Origin: Certhia americana
Lineage: Eukaryota > Chordata > Aves > Passeriformes > Certhiidae
Assembly: GCA_018697195.1 (NCBI GenBank)
Contig: CM031864.1
Coordinates: forward strand, 24,996,086 to 25,060,085
DNA length: 64,000 bases
Reading direction: 5' to 3'
Shown here: piece by piece, positions 54,236 to 64,000 of the stretch
How the letters are laid out: every line of letters begins with the position of its first letter
Position numbering within the stretch: position 1 is the stretch's first letter
The notes under the pieces: generated by a model
Database searches by the model: none
What the model saw: only the letters and a program-made list of their open reading frames with translations
What the model was told of the DNA's origin: nothing
Position numbers and translations under genes: made by a program

Positions 54236-55220
54236 TCTGTACAGTCAGAGAAAGCTGAGGCTCATGGTATACATCCATTCCACCAGAATAACAATCTGCC
54301 CTTGCTCCCAAAGGCCTGGAAAAGGGGAGTTAGAGGCAGGAAGAAGGTCTGGACTCAGACAGGGTCCCAAGCTTGGGACTGCCCTAGTGCAGTAGCCTCA
54401 CCACAAAGTCACCCAGTGCAATACCAGCAGTGCATCCCAGGAGCACTCCAGCAACTCCCAGCAGGCTGGGACAGCTCCTTAGCACTGGGGCACGCAGGAC
54501 AATGAGCCCAGTGCAAAGCATTATACTCCTGCTGCACCACCCTATGGAAAGGTTTAATTGTGAGAGACAGCAAGTCAAATTGGAGGACATTTGGCTGAAG
54601 GACTCCTGGCCCTGTGTGTGAGCTGTCCCCCAAGAGAGCAGGGGGTCCAGCCCTGTGCTCCCCCATCTGCTGGCAGCACACACCTTCCCTGCTCCAGCAC
54701 CAGAGACACTCACAGAAACGAGTTTGGCCAAGCCCACACTACTAACAATCCCCTGGCTAATTTGCACTCAGAAATATGACTCTGCATTTCTCCATGAAAG
54801 GGCTCACTGTCTGGGCACAGAGAGGGCTGCAGCAGGAGCATGTGCCAGATGAATGGATTGTTACAGACACATGGAGAAATCCCAGTGCCGCCATCAACAC
54901 GCACAGGGTTGCTGTCAACCTAACAGCTCTTTCTGCCATGTTCTCACACAGGGAGCTATGCCAAGTTTAAAGGTTTGGACCCCGAGAGAGAGCTCCAGAC
55001 TTGCCTTAAACAGGCAAAAGCAGTTACAACAATTTAAGGTTTTTTTTCCACTGCTTATGCAGGGAAACTTTCCATCCGAAGGATCTGGAATGCTTCCACC
55101 AGGAACAGGTAATACAGAACACAGACCAACCTAAACCCAGTAAGGAAGGGTAATTCCATCCCTGCCCCTAGAGCTGATTACCCTCAGGGTGTGTTTTACC
55201 AGGTATCTTACTTACCAATG

Positions 55221-55383
55221 TTGCCCAGAGTTGTGGTATCCCCACCCCTGAAAGTGTCCAAGGCCAGGCTGGATGGGGCTTGGAGCAACCTGGTCTAGTG
55301 GAAGGTGTCCCTGCCCATGGCAGGGGATAGGACTGGATGGGCCTAAAGGTCTGTTTCAATTCAAACCCTTCTGTGATTCTGTG
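55221..55383 (+). mobile_element. CR1 3'-end fragment
   Basis: TTGCCCAGAGTTGTGGTATC, GTCCAAGGCCAGGCTGGATG, tail CCCTTCTGTGATTCTGTGG; sense on the + strand. Confidence 0.92.
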
Positions 55384-56304
55384 GTAACTGAAGTCTACAG
55401 AAGACTTTTTCCAAAAGAATTCAACCTCAGGGTAGCTTGAGAATAGCAGTTTTCAAACTGTGATCAGCAGATGTCTGTGAACTATTTCTACTTTGCTTGT
55501 GAAAAGTAACAAAAAATCTATCATACCCAAGTCAAAGTTTGCTGTGCTGCACAGGAAAAACACGTTTGGATTACGCTCAGCCAACGGAACACCATTCCCC
55601 TTTCACTGCTGCTGGAAGGGTCAGAGCCAAAATCCTCCCTAGGACCAAGACCACCCACTAAACCCCCACTGTTGATCCCCAGCACTGTCTCAGCAGGCAG
55701 CACAATGAGCTGCCTGTGCACCCAGAAACTCACAGAGCTTTAGCCACTAAGAATAACTTCAGTTTATTCTTACAGAGCAAGATAACAGTGCCAAGGCTGG
55801 CACAAGCACATCATAAACACTCCTACTCTCCTCAGCAGGCCGTGAATTACTGGCTGCTTGCAGGAAAACTGGGCAACTTCAGGGATGATAAAATCCCAGG
55901 TGTTTATAACATGTAGTACAGACACAGAGGAATAGAAACAGAAGTAAATTTCTTGACTGTTTCATCTACAGCTTCTGCAGAAGCAAGTTAGTTACCTTTA
56001 CGTAAAACGTAAAAACGTTTAGCACAGAATCTGCTTTCAAAATACAGTCAGGAAGTACATCAAGAAAAGTCAACCAAGGATCTATAACAAACTCTTCACA
56101 AGGAGAAGAGCTGCCATGTTCTACATCTTGTATCTCACAAGGGACCCAGGCACTGCCTGCAGGCAGGCTGGCATTCCTCCTGCTGCTGGAGCACCTCCTC
56201 TTCCAAGTCCTGGGGCATCCCAAGGGGCAGCCAATCCCACTGCTGCACAGGGCCTTTCTAACATGACCCCTTGGACTGGTAATTCAGCACCACAACAATC
56301 ACAG

Positions 56305-56425
56305 AAAGAACCTCTGGAGGTCATCATGCCCCGCTTCCTCTAGCAGGGCCACCAAGACCAGGTTGCCCAGAGTCATGCCTGGATGGCTTTTGAATGTTTC
56401 CAAGGCTGGAGACTCCATTCTCTAG
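56305..56425 (-). mobile_element. CR1 fragment, reverse orientation
   Basis: CCTCTGGAGGTCATCATGCC, AGGGCCACCAAGACCAGGTT and CTTTTGAATGTTTCCAAGGC; an older CR1 subfamily in antisense. Confidence 0.8.
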
Positions 56426-56429
56426 TGAT

Positions 56430-56705
56430 CAGTGATAGGACATGAGAAAATAAGAGTGAAGCTGCACCAGGGGAAGATCAGCTTGGACTGATATAAAAAA
56501 GTTCATTGAGAGGGGTGTCACTGGAACAGGCTCCCCAGGGAAGTCATGTCACCAACCCTGTCTGAGTTCAAGGCGGTTCTCAGTGACGGTCTTTATCACA
56601 CAATTTAGTTTTAGGTAACACTGCGAGGAGCAGGGATTGGGACTCCATAACCCTTACGGGTCTCTTCCAACTCAAGGTATTCTGTAATTCTATTCTGTGA
56701 TTGTG
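56430..56705 (+). mobile_element. CR1 fragment, 3' end
   Basis: GGAACAGGCTCCCCAGGGAA, TCTTCCAACTCAAGGTATTC and the tail TGTAATTCTATTCTGTGATT. It lies head to head with the antisense CR1 at 56305-56425. Confidence 0.85.
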
Positions 56706-57188
56706 TTTCTGCAGGGATCAGTCAAGTCTGCAGGCAAGGGAACGGTTATCCTCACTTTTACAATCAGACCACTGCGTCCATTAAGTCTTTTCTAATCTTA
56801 ATGATTTTATGATTCAAGGCTTTTCCTAGAGCACAGCATGAGGTGTGGCAAGGAGTGGGACTGACCTGTCCATGGCCAGCCTGACACTTCACCACACTGC
56901 CCAGCAGTCCTGGGCACCCCAGCCAGCCAGCCTGTGGGCCAAAGAAATAAGAACACACTGGTAGAAACCAGGAGAAATCCTAGTCCAAGAGCTCCCAGTG
57001 AATGCTGGGTAGAGTACAGCTCCACAGCTCAGACATGGATCCTAACCTCCAACGTAGGCTCCAGGTACCATCTCACAGGCCAAGTCACATCACAGACAGT
57101 AAGTGATTTGAATTATTGATCCCACTGAACATTGTCACCTGCTGAGACTCATTCTTAAGTCACTCAGGTGCATGGCTGATAGGAAGTC

Positions 57189-57312
57189 AGAGAATCCTAA
57201 ATCACTTGGGTTGGAAGGACCTTAAAGCCCATCCAGTCCCAGCCCCTGCCATGGGCAGGGACACCTTCCACCAGTCCAGCTTGCTCCAAGCCCTGTCCAA
57301 TCAGGCCTTCCA
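57189..57312 (-). mobile_element. CR1 3'-end fragment, reverse orientation
   Basis: AGAGAATCCTAAATCACTTG, TTGGAAGGACCTTAAAGCCC and CTGCCATGGGCAGGGACACC. Confidence 0.9.
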
Positions 57313-57939
57313 AGAATTCACAGGGCTAACACCCCTCTTCAGCAAAGGAGAAGCATTTCTGCTTTAAAAACACTTTTCAATCTGACCCACAGTATCAAAA
57401 ACAAGTAAAGGCACTTCAAAACACAGTAGCAAAAGCTAGCCATGTACCAGATGATCCTGGAAATAGAGGCACGAAATCCCCCCACACTCTCTCCATGTTC
57501 ATCCAAAGACATTCAAGGTGCTGCTGCTGGTGGGAGCCACCTGAATGAAGCTAATATTGTCTACAAAACACAAATCCCATGATGCTGCTGCCTGCCATAT
57601 GGTCAGGAAATGGAAGGAGATGATAAGTGCAGGTCAGGACAATCTGTCTGTAAGTCAAAGCACATGCACCAGCTTTACAGTTTGCATTAACATTAAAAAG
57701 AACCATACAGAAAAGGTAACGCAAGAAAACTAAAAATAAATAACTCAAATGCTCAGCATGGTTCCAACTGGCTTGCCACTGTCTCTGAATGATAAAAAGG
57801 CAAATGGTTGCAGAGCTTTCACCTCTACAGCAGGAAAGAGGCTTTCACAATCCACAGAATAACCATAGGAGGAGACAGTTTGGGAGCCAGGCTGTAATTC
57901 TATTGCAGCACACCTACAAAATAGTTGGACAACGACTTT

Positions 57940-58206
57940 GGACAAGGGCCTGGAGTGACAGGACATGGGGAATGGCTTCCCACTGCCAGAGGGCAGGGTC
58001 AGATGCCTGGTCAGATGGCAGGTCACCCTGTAAGGGTGGTGACATTCTGGGCACAGGTTGCCCAGAAAAGTTGTGGCTGCCCCTGGATCCCTGGAAGTGT
58101 CCAAGGCCAGGCTGGATGGGCCTTGGAGAAACCTGGGATAGTGGAAAGTGTCCCCATCCATGGCAGGGGGTGGAACAGGATGAGCTTTAAAGTCGTTTTC
58201 TGTGAT
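57940..58206 (+). mobile_element. CR1 fragment, 3' end
   Basis: GACAGGACATGGGGAATGGC, CAGAGGGCAGGGTCAGATGC, GTCCAAGGCCAGGCTGGATG and the end GTTTTCTGTGATTT; sense on the + strand. Confidence 0.9.
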
Positions 58207-61200
58207 TTACATAACATTGCACACACCACTCAGGCTTTAGGGATTTACTCATGTCCCCTTTGTGGACTTAGTTAATTCAGACCCCGTTTCCAAGCACTTC
58301 AATGCTTCCAGAAGCTCAGGCTCTTTGACACATTATGCCCTCACTGCACCGTTAAACTGAATTTGACATTTGGAGCCTGACCTTCCCTCTGTGTCCATCT
58401 TCCAAGCAATTTGCAGACCCTCCCCTTCACCACCTGCATGAAGCACTGTCCCCCCACCACCCAAGCATGCAGAGGCTGTGGAGGCACCAGCCAGGGTGAT
58501 GCCCAGGGTGCAGATGGTTCCACTCACACTCCACGAAGTGGCACAGCCAGAGGACAAAGCATCCAAGTTAGTCACAGACTCAGGAATATCAGATTTTTGC
58601 CTTTTCAAGGATCATCACAGCTTCAGAGAACAGACATGAAAAGTAACCCAGACAGAAATACAGAACTCATTTAACCTCCCGTATCCTGGGATCAAGGACT
58701 CAGCAACAAAAAAACAGAAGTAAGGTGTCAACACTGGAGATTTGACCAGCTCTTCCCTCTCAGAATCAGCACTTTAATAACCTGACCAAAGCATAATCCC
58801 TGTGAACCTACAAGACACACCTACAACACAGCGTATTTAACAACATCAGACCAGACATTTCCCCTGCTCCACTGCAAATTCACAGCACACAAACACAGCA
58901 AGTTTCATTACTCCCTCCCTGGCACAGGTTTCCCTTGGCATAAAGGAATGTATGCCAAACTCTGCTTTCACTGACACTAAACTAACGCTTACAGTCATCA
59001 GTGAGTTATTTTAGTTAGACTTTGCCGAAGCCAGCATGGAACTTGAGACTTCATAATTTTGGCCTAATTTTCCTCAAGTAGCCAGTTACCCTGGAAAACA
59101 GAGGTTCTCTGAATTGCATGATGGTACCCTGCTTGAAAATAAATGGATTACATCATATTTGCTGGCAAATGGCTGAAAATGTTTTCTACATAATTAAGAG
59201 AATAGAAAAACAACCACTGCAGCCAAACAGGGAAAAATATATTCAACCTTTACAGATCAAGCAGAGTTTTCCAGGATGTAATCTTGTCCATCCCATTTCA
59301 GATGAAGAAACAGCTGAAAAGGTGACAATCTCATATGCTAACAGGATTCTGAATAAAGGCGGAAGGAAAACACAACCACCACCACTCTGCTAGGATGAAA
59401 TAATGAATTTATCTGTTAAATCCTCTTAAGCTTTTCCAGACAGATTTTACAGTGTTCTTGAACAGCTAAGCGTACTCATCTGCAGTGTACCTCTGGGAAT
59501 GAGGTGATGTGAATCACAGAGGTCAGAGGCCATGCCCAGAGGTCCCTAAGATCCACAGCAAGGGTCTCAACCTTGCACTGAGGCTGCACTATAGATTCAT
59601 TTTACAGAGAGAGAAACAAAGCCAAAAAGATTAATGGATTTTCTCAAGCCACAAAAAAAAGGTGTCAGGGCTGTGAATGATAAAGTAAGCTAACACTGCT
59701 TCCAAAATATACACTGAAATAAGCTACAGATATTCAGCTTTTGTAGAAGTTTACTTTGCACATTCACAGAGTACTTGTCAGACTAGTGGTAAATTTGTGG
59801 CCACAGTAATATCAAGAACAACTTTTCCTCTGTGTTGCTTTTAACAAACTCTCACTAACTCACAAACAAAATCTCTCTTTCCATCCAAGTATTTGCCTCC
59901 AGCACTGAAAAAAACCCACTCTGGGTTTTTTGATATGGGGTTCCTGATTTTTAGGGTTTAGAGTTTTAAGTGGTGACGTACTAGTACTAGAAAGAAGAAA
60001 AAAAAAAAATAGAAGCAAAGTATTTCTACTTTAAATTCCAAATACTTTGGGCTAGCTAAAATTTCTGGATCTGAATCTCTTCAATTTGTGATCTCATGTT
60101 TCACTCAGGGATACAGAAATCCACGTGGCTTCTCCTATGGATATACATGTGTTGGACACATGGCTACTGTGGGGTCAACACACGGGACATACTACAGATG
60201 CCAGGTTCAGAACACATCCTCTCTTGGAAAAGACTGACTGGAATCAAACTAATGGAAAACTGGTGCTGTGCTGATGGCTGACAATGCCAAAGAGGAGACA
60301 AAGAAAAACAATGAGGTCTTAACTCTAATCTTGTATGCTAAAGCCCTCTGTAAGAAATGCTGTACATTTTCCATCCCAAGCTAAGGAAATGGGATCATGA
60401 AAACAGAGGGACACTTGGCGGATGGGACTGTACACAAATCACAATTCCTCCTTCTGCTGGTCTGTTCTCTTTGTGTGGATTTCAGGGAGCAACAAGTGGA
60501 GAGGGACAAATCTCGGGGAGCATCCACTGAGGACAGGCAAATCTCTGGGAGAGCCAAGCACTGAAGACTGCATCAGCAAGTGTGGTGTGGAGAATGCAAA
60601 TGCACAATTTATCTCTTTAAGGTTTAATCCTGACCACAAATGCACAGTTTGAGGACAGGCAGTTTTTTCCCCCATCACTGCCTAGATGTAAATAAAGAGA
60701 GGAAATGGGCACTTAAGCCTTTCAGTAGCCAGTTCCTAGGAAACTGGGTAACTGGAAGGCCTGAAAAATGCACATGTGCCTCTATTCTACAGAGCATGGT
60801 TCCTAACCATGCTGTTTTCCAATGGGAAAGGTTCCCATCTTAGCTATCTCCACTCCAGGGGATGAAGTGCACGAGACGAAGTGCGTTCCAACCCCAGCAC
60901 ACCTGCAGGTGTTGGACTTGACTGTTCCCTCAGGGGACAGGGACATGTCAGGGACATGCTCCGGCTCAGGAGCCCTCACACGCATCACAGCACTTGTCCA
61001 GCAGCATTCCCAGGCCTGGACATTTCAGCTCCCTGGGGCTCTGAAGCAATTTCAAAGGCTGGAAAACTGAATTTTTGGAATACCTCACCACAAGGCATTG
61101 CTGTGGTAGGAATGAAAGAGCAGAGAATGTCCAGCTTCAAGGAACCCACAGTTCCTCTGCTGAGCATGCAGGAATCCAGTTCCAGGCTCTCCCTTTGCCA

Positions 61201-61525
61201 GGAGTAAACACCATCCTAACCCCAATCCCAGCACTTCACAGGGAATAGCAGATAATATGCCACAACTCCTTATATACTACAAAATATGCACCTGCACACA
61301 AAACAACACAGACCGAAGACTTTGAGGTTTACCCAGAGATGTGATGTATCAGTAGATAAACTGAAACCTAATGGCTTATTTTATTTGCTGAAGCAATTAA
61401 GTTTCTTGGGAGTTATGTTCAAAGGTGTTCAACAGATCATTTAATATGATCTACTGCACAGTGCAGGCAAAGCATCAGCTAATGGCCCCATATGGAATTC
61501 AAAGATTTACCATCACCTGCTCAAC

Positions 61526-61695
61526 TCAAAAAAACCCCAACAAAACAAAACACGCACAAAAAAACCCCAACAAAACAAAAAACACACAAAAACCCCCTAA
61601 AACCAACCCGAACGAAAAACCCACTGAAAAAAACCCCCACCAAACCCCAACCCAAACAAAAAAAAAACCCACCCCAAAAAAGCAAAACCCCAGCA
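61526..61695 (-). repeat. A/C-rich low-complexity tract; G-run-rich on the - strand
   Basis: Irregular AAAACCCC/ACAAAACA units fill about 170 bp. Read on the COLGALT2-sense strand, this is a series of G4 and G5 runs separated by T-rich loops, a sequence that can in principle form G-quadruplexes. On the + strand it gives long Lys/Pro/Thr open frames that are not genes. Confidence 0.85.
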
Positions 61696-61870
61696 CCTTT
61701 TTTTAAAAATTATTTTCATCTGAAACCATCTCAGATCCTTCTTCTGAAGCCTTTCAAATAATCCCTCAACAGCTCCACATCAAATCCACAGAATAGCAGC
61801 AAATGATGTACAACATCAGCTTGCAAGGGAACAGCTGATATATCATAGAAGTACCAGGCCACTAGAGGAG

Positions 61871-61876
61871 TTTATT
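61871..61876 (-). promoter_or_regulatory. AATAAA poly(A) signal just after the 61.9 kb open frame
   Basis: TTTATT on the + strand is AATAAA on the - strand, 23 bases after the stop codon of the open frame at 61899-62570. The context TATTTAATAAACTCC is plausible for a real signal. Confidence 0.4.
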
Positions 61877-61898
61877 AAATACATGAAATAAACGTAGT

Positions 61899-62570
61899 TC
61901 ATGGAAAAACTGACAGGCTGCTTCTGTCTCCTTTGAGAAATCTTTCTGCTCTTAAAACTTCTGATAAACATTTATCAGTGGCTGTAGTTGGGAAGAACTC
62001 TTGTTTCAAAAAGAGTTTCATTAACCTCTTCATGTAACCCAATACAAGATCAAATGAGCTGAAATCTAGGGGTTTGGGCTCTTTGTTTTGGTTTCTTCCA
62101 AGTATATTCTTTACTTCTATGCCAGCACAGAACTGGAAGAAATATACATTTGTTGGGTCAGCAGACCTGGAAGAAATATACCCTCCTGAAGAGGAAAGGC
62201 TGGAAGGTTTGGTCCAGCTTGTGTCCGAACTATTAGAACCAGATGTTTTCCTTAACCTCTGGGTTATCCCAAAGATATCTTTGTAGTACCCAGCAAACCA
62301 CATATCTGCAGGAGCTATGGGAGCCTGGTCAGCTTTGTCAGGTGGGTGATTTACTGCTGGGAGATGTAACACACTATCATTTCTCCTTGGAGATCTCTCC
62401 TTGGAGAGGTAAAAGACCTGAAGCACATTTCTCCTCAGCAGATCACTGTGGGATGCTGACTTTATTCTGGCTGTCATCTGTGCTTCCAATCCACATGCTC
62501 CACGAGCAACAAGTTCTCCATCTTGCAATAGCGAAACGGAGCAAACCTGAAGGTGACTGAAGCTCTCCAC
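61899..62570 (-). CDS. Unrecognised 223-codon open frame inside COLGALT2 intron 1 (candidate terminal exon or retrocopy)
   Basis: I do not recognise this protein. The frame is open for 223 codons in AT-rich sequence, where chance frames of this length are rare. It has an even, protein-like composition: MWFAGYYKDIFGITQRLRK, a Ser-rich stretch SGSNSSDTSWTKPSSLSSSG, then VYFFQFCAGIEVKNIL and SSFDLVLGYMKRLMKLFLKQ, with a probable amphipathic helix near the end. No ATG opens it; the first codon at 62570 is GTG and a stop lies five codons upstream. A splice acceptor (CAGTCACCTTCAG, exon from 62546) preceded by a branch-point-like TTGACTGAT would make it a last exon, and AATAAA follows the stop by 23 bases. 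It could be a nested gene's last exon, an alternative COLGALT2 terminal exon, or a retrocopy. No membrane segment or signal peptide is evident. Confidence 0.35.
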   Translation of the reverse strand: MESFSHLQVCSVSLLQDGELVARGACGLEAQMTARIKSASHSDLLRRNVLQVFYLSKERSPRRNDSVLHLPAVNHPPDKADQAPIAPADMWFAGYYKDIFGITQRLRKTSGSNSSDTSWTKPSSLSSSGGYISSRSADPTNVYFFQFCAGIEVKNILGRNQNKEPKPLDFSSFDLVLGYMKRLMKLFLKQEFFPTTATDKCLSEVLRAERFLKGDRSSLSVFP

Positions 62571-64000
62571 AGGTAGGATCAGTCAACATCACCGCACAAT
62601 GAATTGGTGAGTGAAGAAAAGGAGCTCCTGCTTAGGCCCAGCCTAGCCCTGAATACATATTCCTCCCCTCTTAAATCTGCACCACATATACAAAGATGGG
62701 CTCATCCAAAAAGCCAGATGTGAAGTTTGTAGGCAAGGCTGCTGGAAGCACCACTGACAGCAGCTCAATTCTTGCTCCATGAAACAGAGCTTCCTTCAAG
62801 GCTCTGTTAGGCAAAAAATCCTGGCGGCAGCCTTCGTTTGTATTAAGTCAGAGCAGAGTTCTGCCAGCAGACAGCCATGAGCTCACTAGTCTGAAATAAC
62901 ATCTCATTGACAAGAGGTTTTGTGGAAGCAATAACTTGTTTGTATGAGAAATAAAGGGAGAAGGGGAAGCGAGTGTATGTCAGGAGTGATAAAACATGTA
63001 CCACAAACACACTCAGAACACACTCAGTAACTTACTTTCCATTTAAAATTATATATGATACCTTCCATTTAAATCCTGCTTCAAGTAAAAAAAATTGGAT
63101 TAAAAAGAAATCATAAATTAATAGACAGTATTTAGCACCAGTGACATTTTCATATTCCAGTCACACACACTGAACTTATTTCAGACTGGTGTTTTAAAAA
63201 AATTTGTGCAACCATAGTCTCTGACAGCCAGAGCCGGAGGAAGAAAATGTTTGAGGAGGCAAAAGACCCAAAAGCAATTATCATTCTCTACCAACCAATT
63301 TACAGGAGTCTGGGTAGGCACTGCCAAAACCCTGGAGCCCATCTCAGAGACAAATAAATGGAAACCCCATCCACAGCTTCATCCTGAAGGAGCACATATC
63401 ATCTGGAGCAAACACCAGCAGCATCCAGAGACTGATTTATGTGAGTGAGTCAAGTAAGGGAGTAAGACTGGGAAAAATGAGCACAGTACTGGGCCTACTG
63501 CTCTGCTGTTCCAAGAACTGGTTGTGCTAAACCAGATACAAACAGCAGAGCAGAGAGCACATGCAGTGCTTGGTCCCTACCAGCAGCTGGCTTTTCTAAA
63601 CCTCCAGGGCCTGAATAACCTGCTCACATCTCAGTCTACAGCAGCTGGGAACTCCTAACCCCAACCCTCACCTAAGTTTTCCTGTGTAGCAAAATGGAAA
63701 AGAAAGGATTCTCTACCAACATTCCACCCTTGTCTGAAAGTGCTAAAGGAGTTGGAGCCAAGCCAAACCAGGGAAGTTATCGGGTTCCAGGCACTGAAAG
63801 TATGAACTCTAGCTAAAGTACTTCCAGAAACCCTCTGCACACGCTGAGAGAAAAAAATTCCATCCAGTGAAGTCAACACCAATCTGCTTCCCTATTCTGC
63901 CAGCACACAGAATCTAACAGAAAATTCCCACCTCCAAATCTTACCCCCCACCACAACCCTCTAAGGAACCCCAGTTCAATCCAGGGGCATCACAAGGTCA

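Larger units (their letters stand above)
44375..64000 (-). other. COLGALT2: COLGALT2 intron 1 (at least 19.6 kb, runs out of the window)
   Basis: No GC-rich first exon with a signal peptide is seen before 64000, so the start of COLGALT2 lies beyond the window. The intron holds ten CR1 fragments (46.7-58.2 kb), several simple repeats and the unexplained open frame at 61899-62570. Stretches without any recognised item: 44375-45690, 46143-46759, 46793-47283, 47309-50277, 52506-53962, 54236-55220, 55384-56304, 58206-61525 and 62571-64000. Confidence 0.75.

Noticed and set aside
61425..61761. Lys/Pro/Thr-rich + strand frames.
   Set aside because: Translation of the A/C low-complexity tract, not a gene.
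1..64000. CRISPR arrays, bacterial operons, tRNA or rRNA genes, mobile defence systems.
   Set aside because: None seen. The sequence is vertebrate nuclear DNA with spliced genes and LINE fragments; no tRNA-like cloverleaf with A and B boxes was recognised by eye.

Overview
The window is vertebrate nuclear DNA, almost certainly from a bird. Protein-coding sequence is split into small exons with GT-AG borders, and the non-coding sequence carries about 19 fragments of the avian CR1 LINE in both orientations. Their 3' ends show the typical bird CR1 signature (a CCATGGGCAGGGACACCTT-like core and an ATTCTGTGATTCT-like tail). Two genes were recognised, and they point towards each other.

Region 1 (1 to about 24.7 kb, + strand) holds the 3' two thirds of RGL1, a Ral guanine-nucleotide exchange factor and Ras effector. 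Fourteen coding exons (5811-23401) were placed by hand. All splice phases join in frame and give about 634 codons. They run from the middle of the REM (RasGEF N-terminal) domain through the CDC25-type catalytic domain and a Ser-rich linker to the C-terminal Ras-association domain. The first exons lie upstream of the window or were not found in the first 5.8 kb.

Region 2 (about 24.7 to 28.5 kb) is the gap between the two convergent 3' ends. It has poly(A) signals on both strands, so the two transcripts may nearly touch or overlap.

Region 3 (28.5 to 64 kb, - strand) holds COLGALT2, the collagen hydroxylysine galactosyltransferase of the endoplasmic reticulum. Eleven coding exons (inferred exons 2-12; 44374 down to 28835) join in frame to about 539 codons and end in the retention signal RDEL. 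Exon 1 (signal peptide and start) is not in the window, so intron 1 is at least 19.6 kb. One intron appears to use a GC-AG border. CR1 fragments are dense in this half and nearly absent from the RGL1 half.

The RGL1/COLGALT2 tail-to-tail arrangement matches the order I recall from human 1q25, which supports both names. The two proteins have no known shared pathway. The main unexplained item is a 223-codon open frame at 61899-62570 (- strand) inside COLGALT2 intron 1. A poly(A) signal lies just after it and a long G-rich (minus-strand) tract lies further downstream. I do not recognise its protein.
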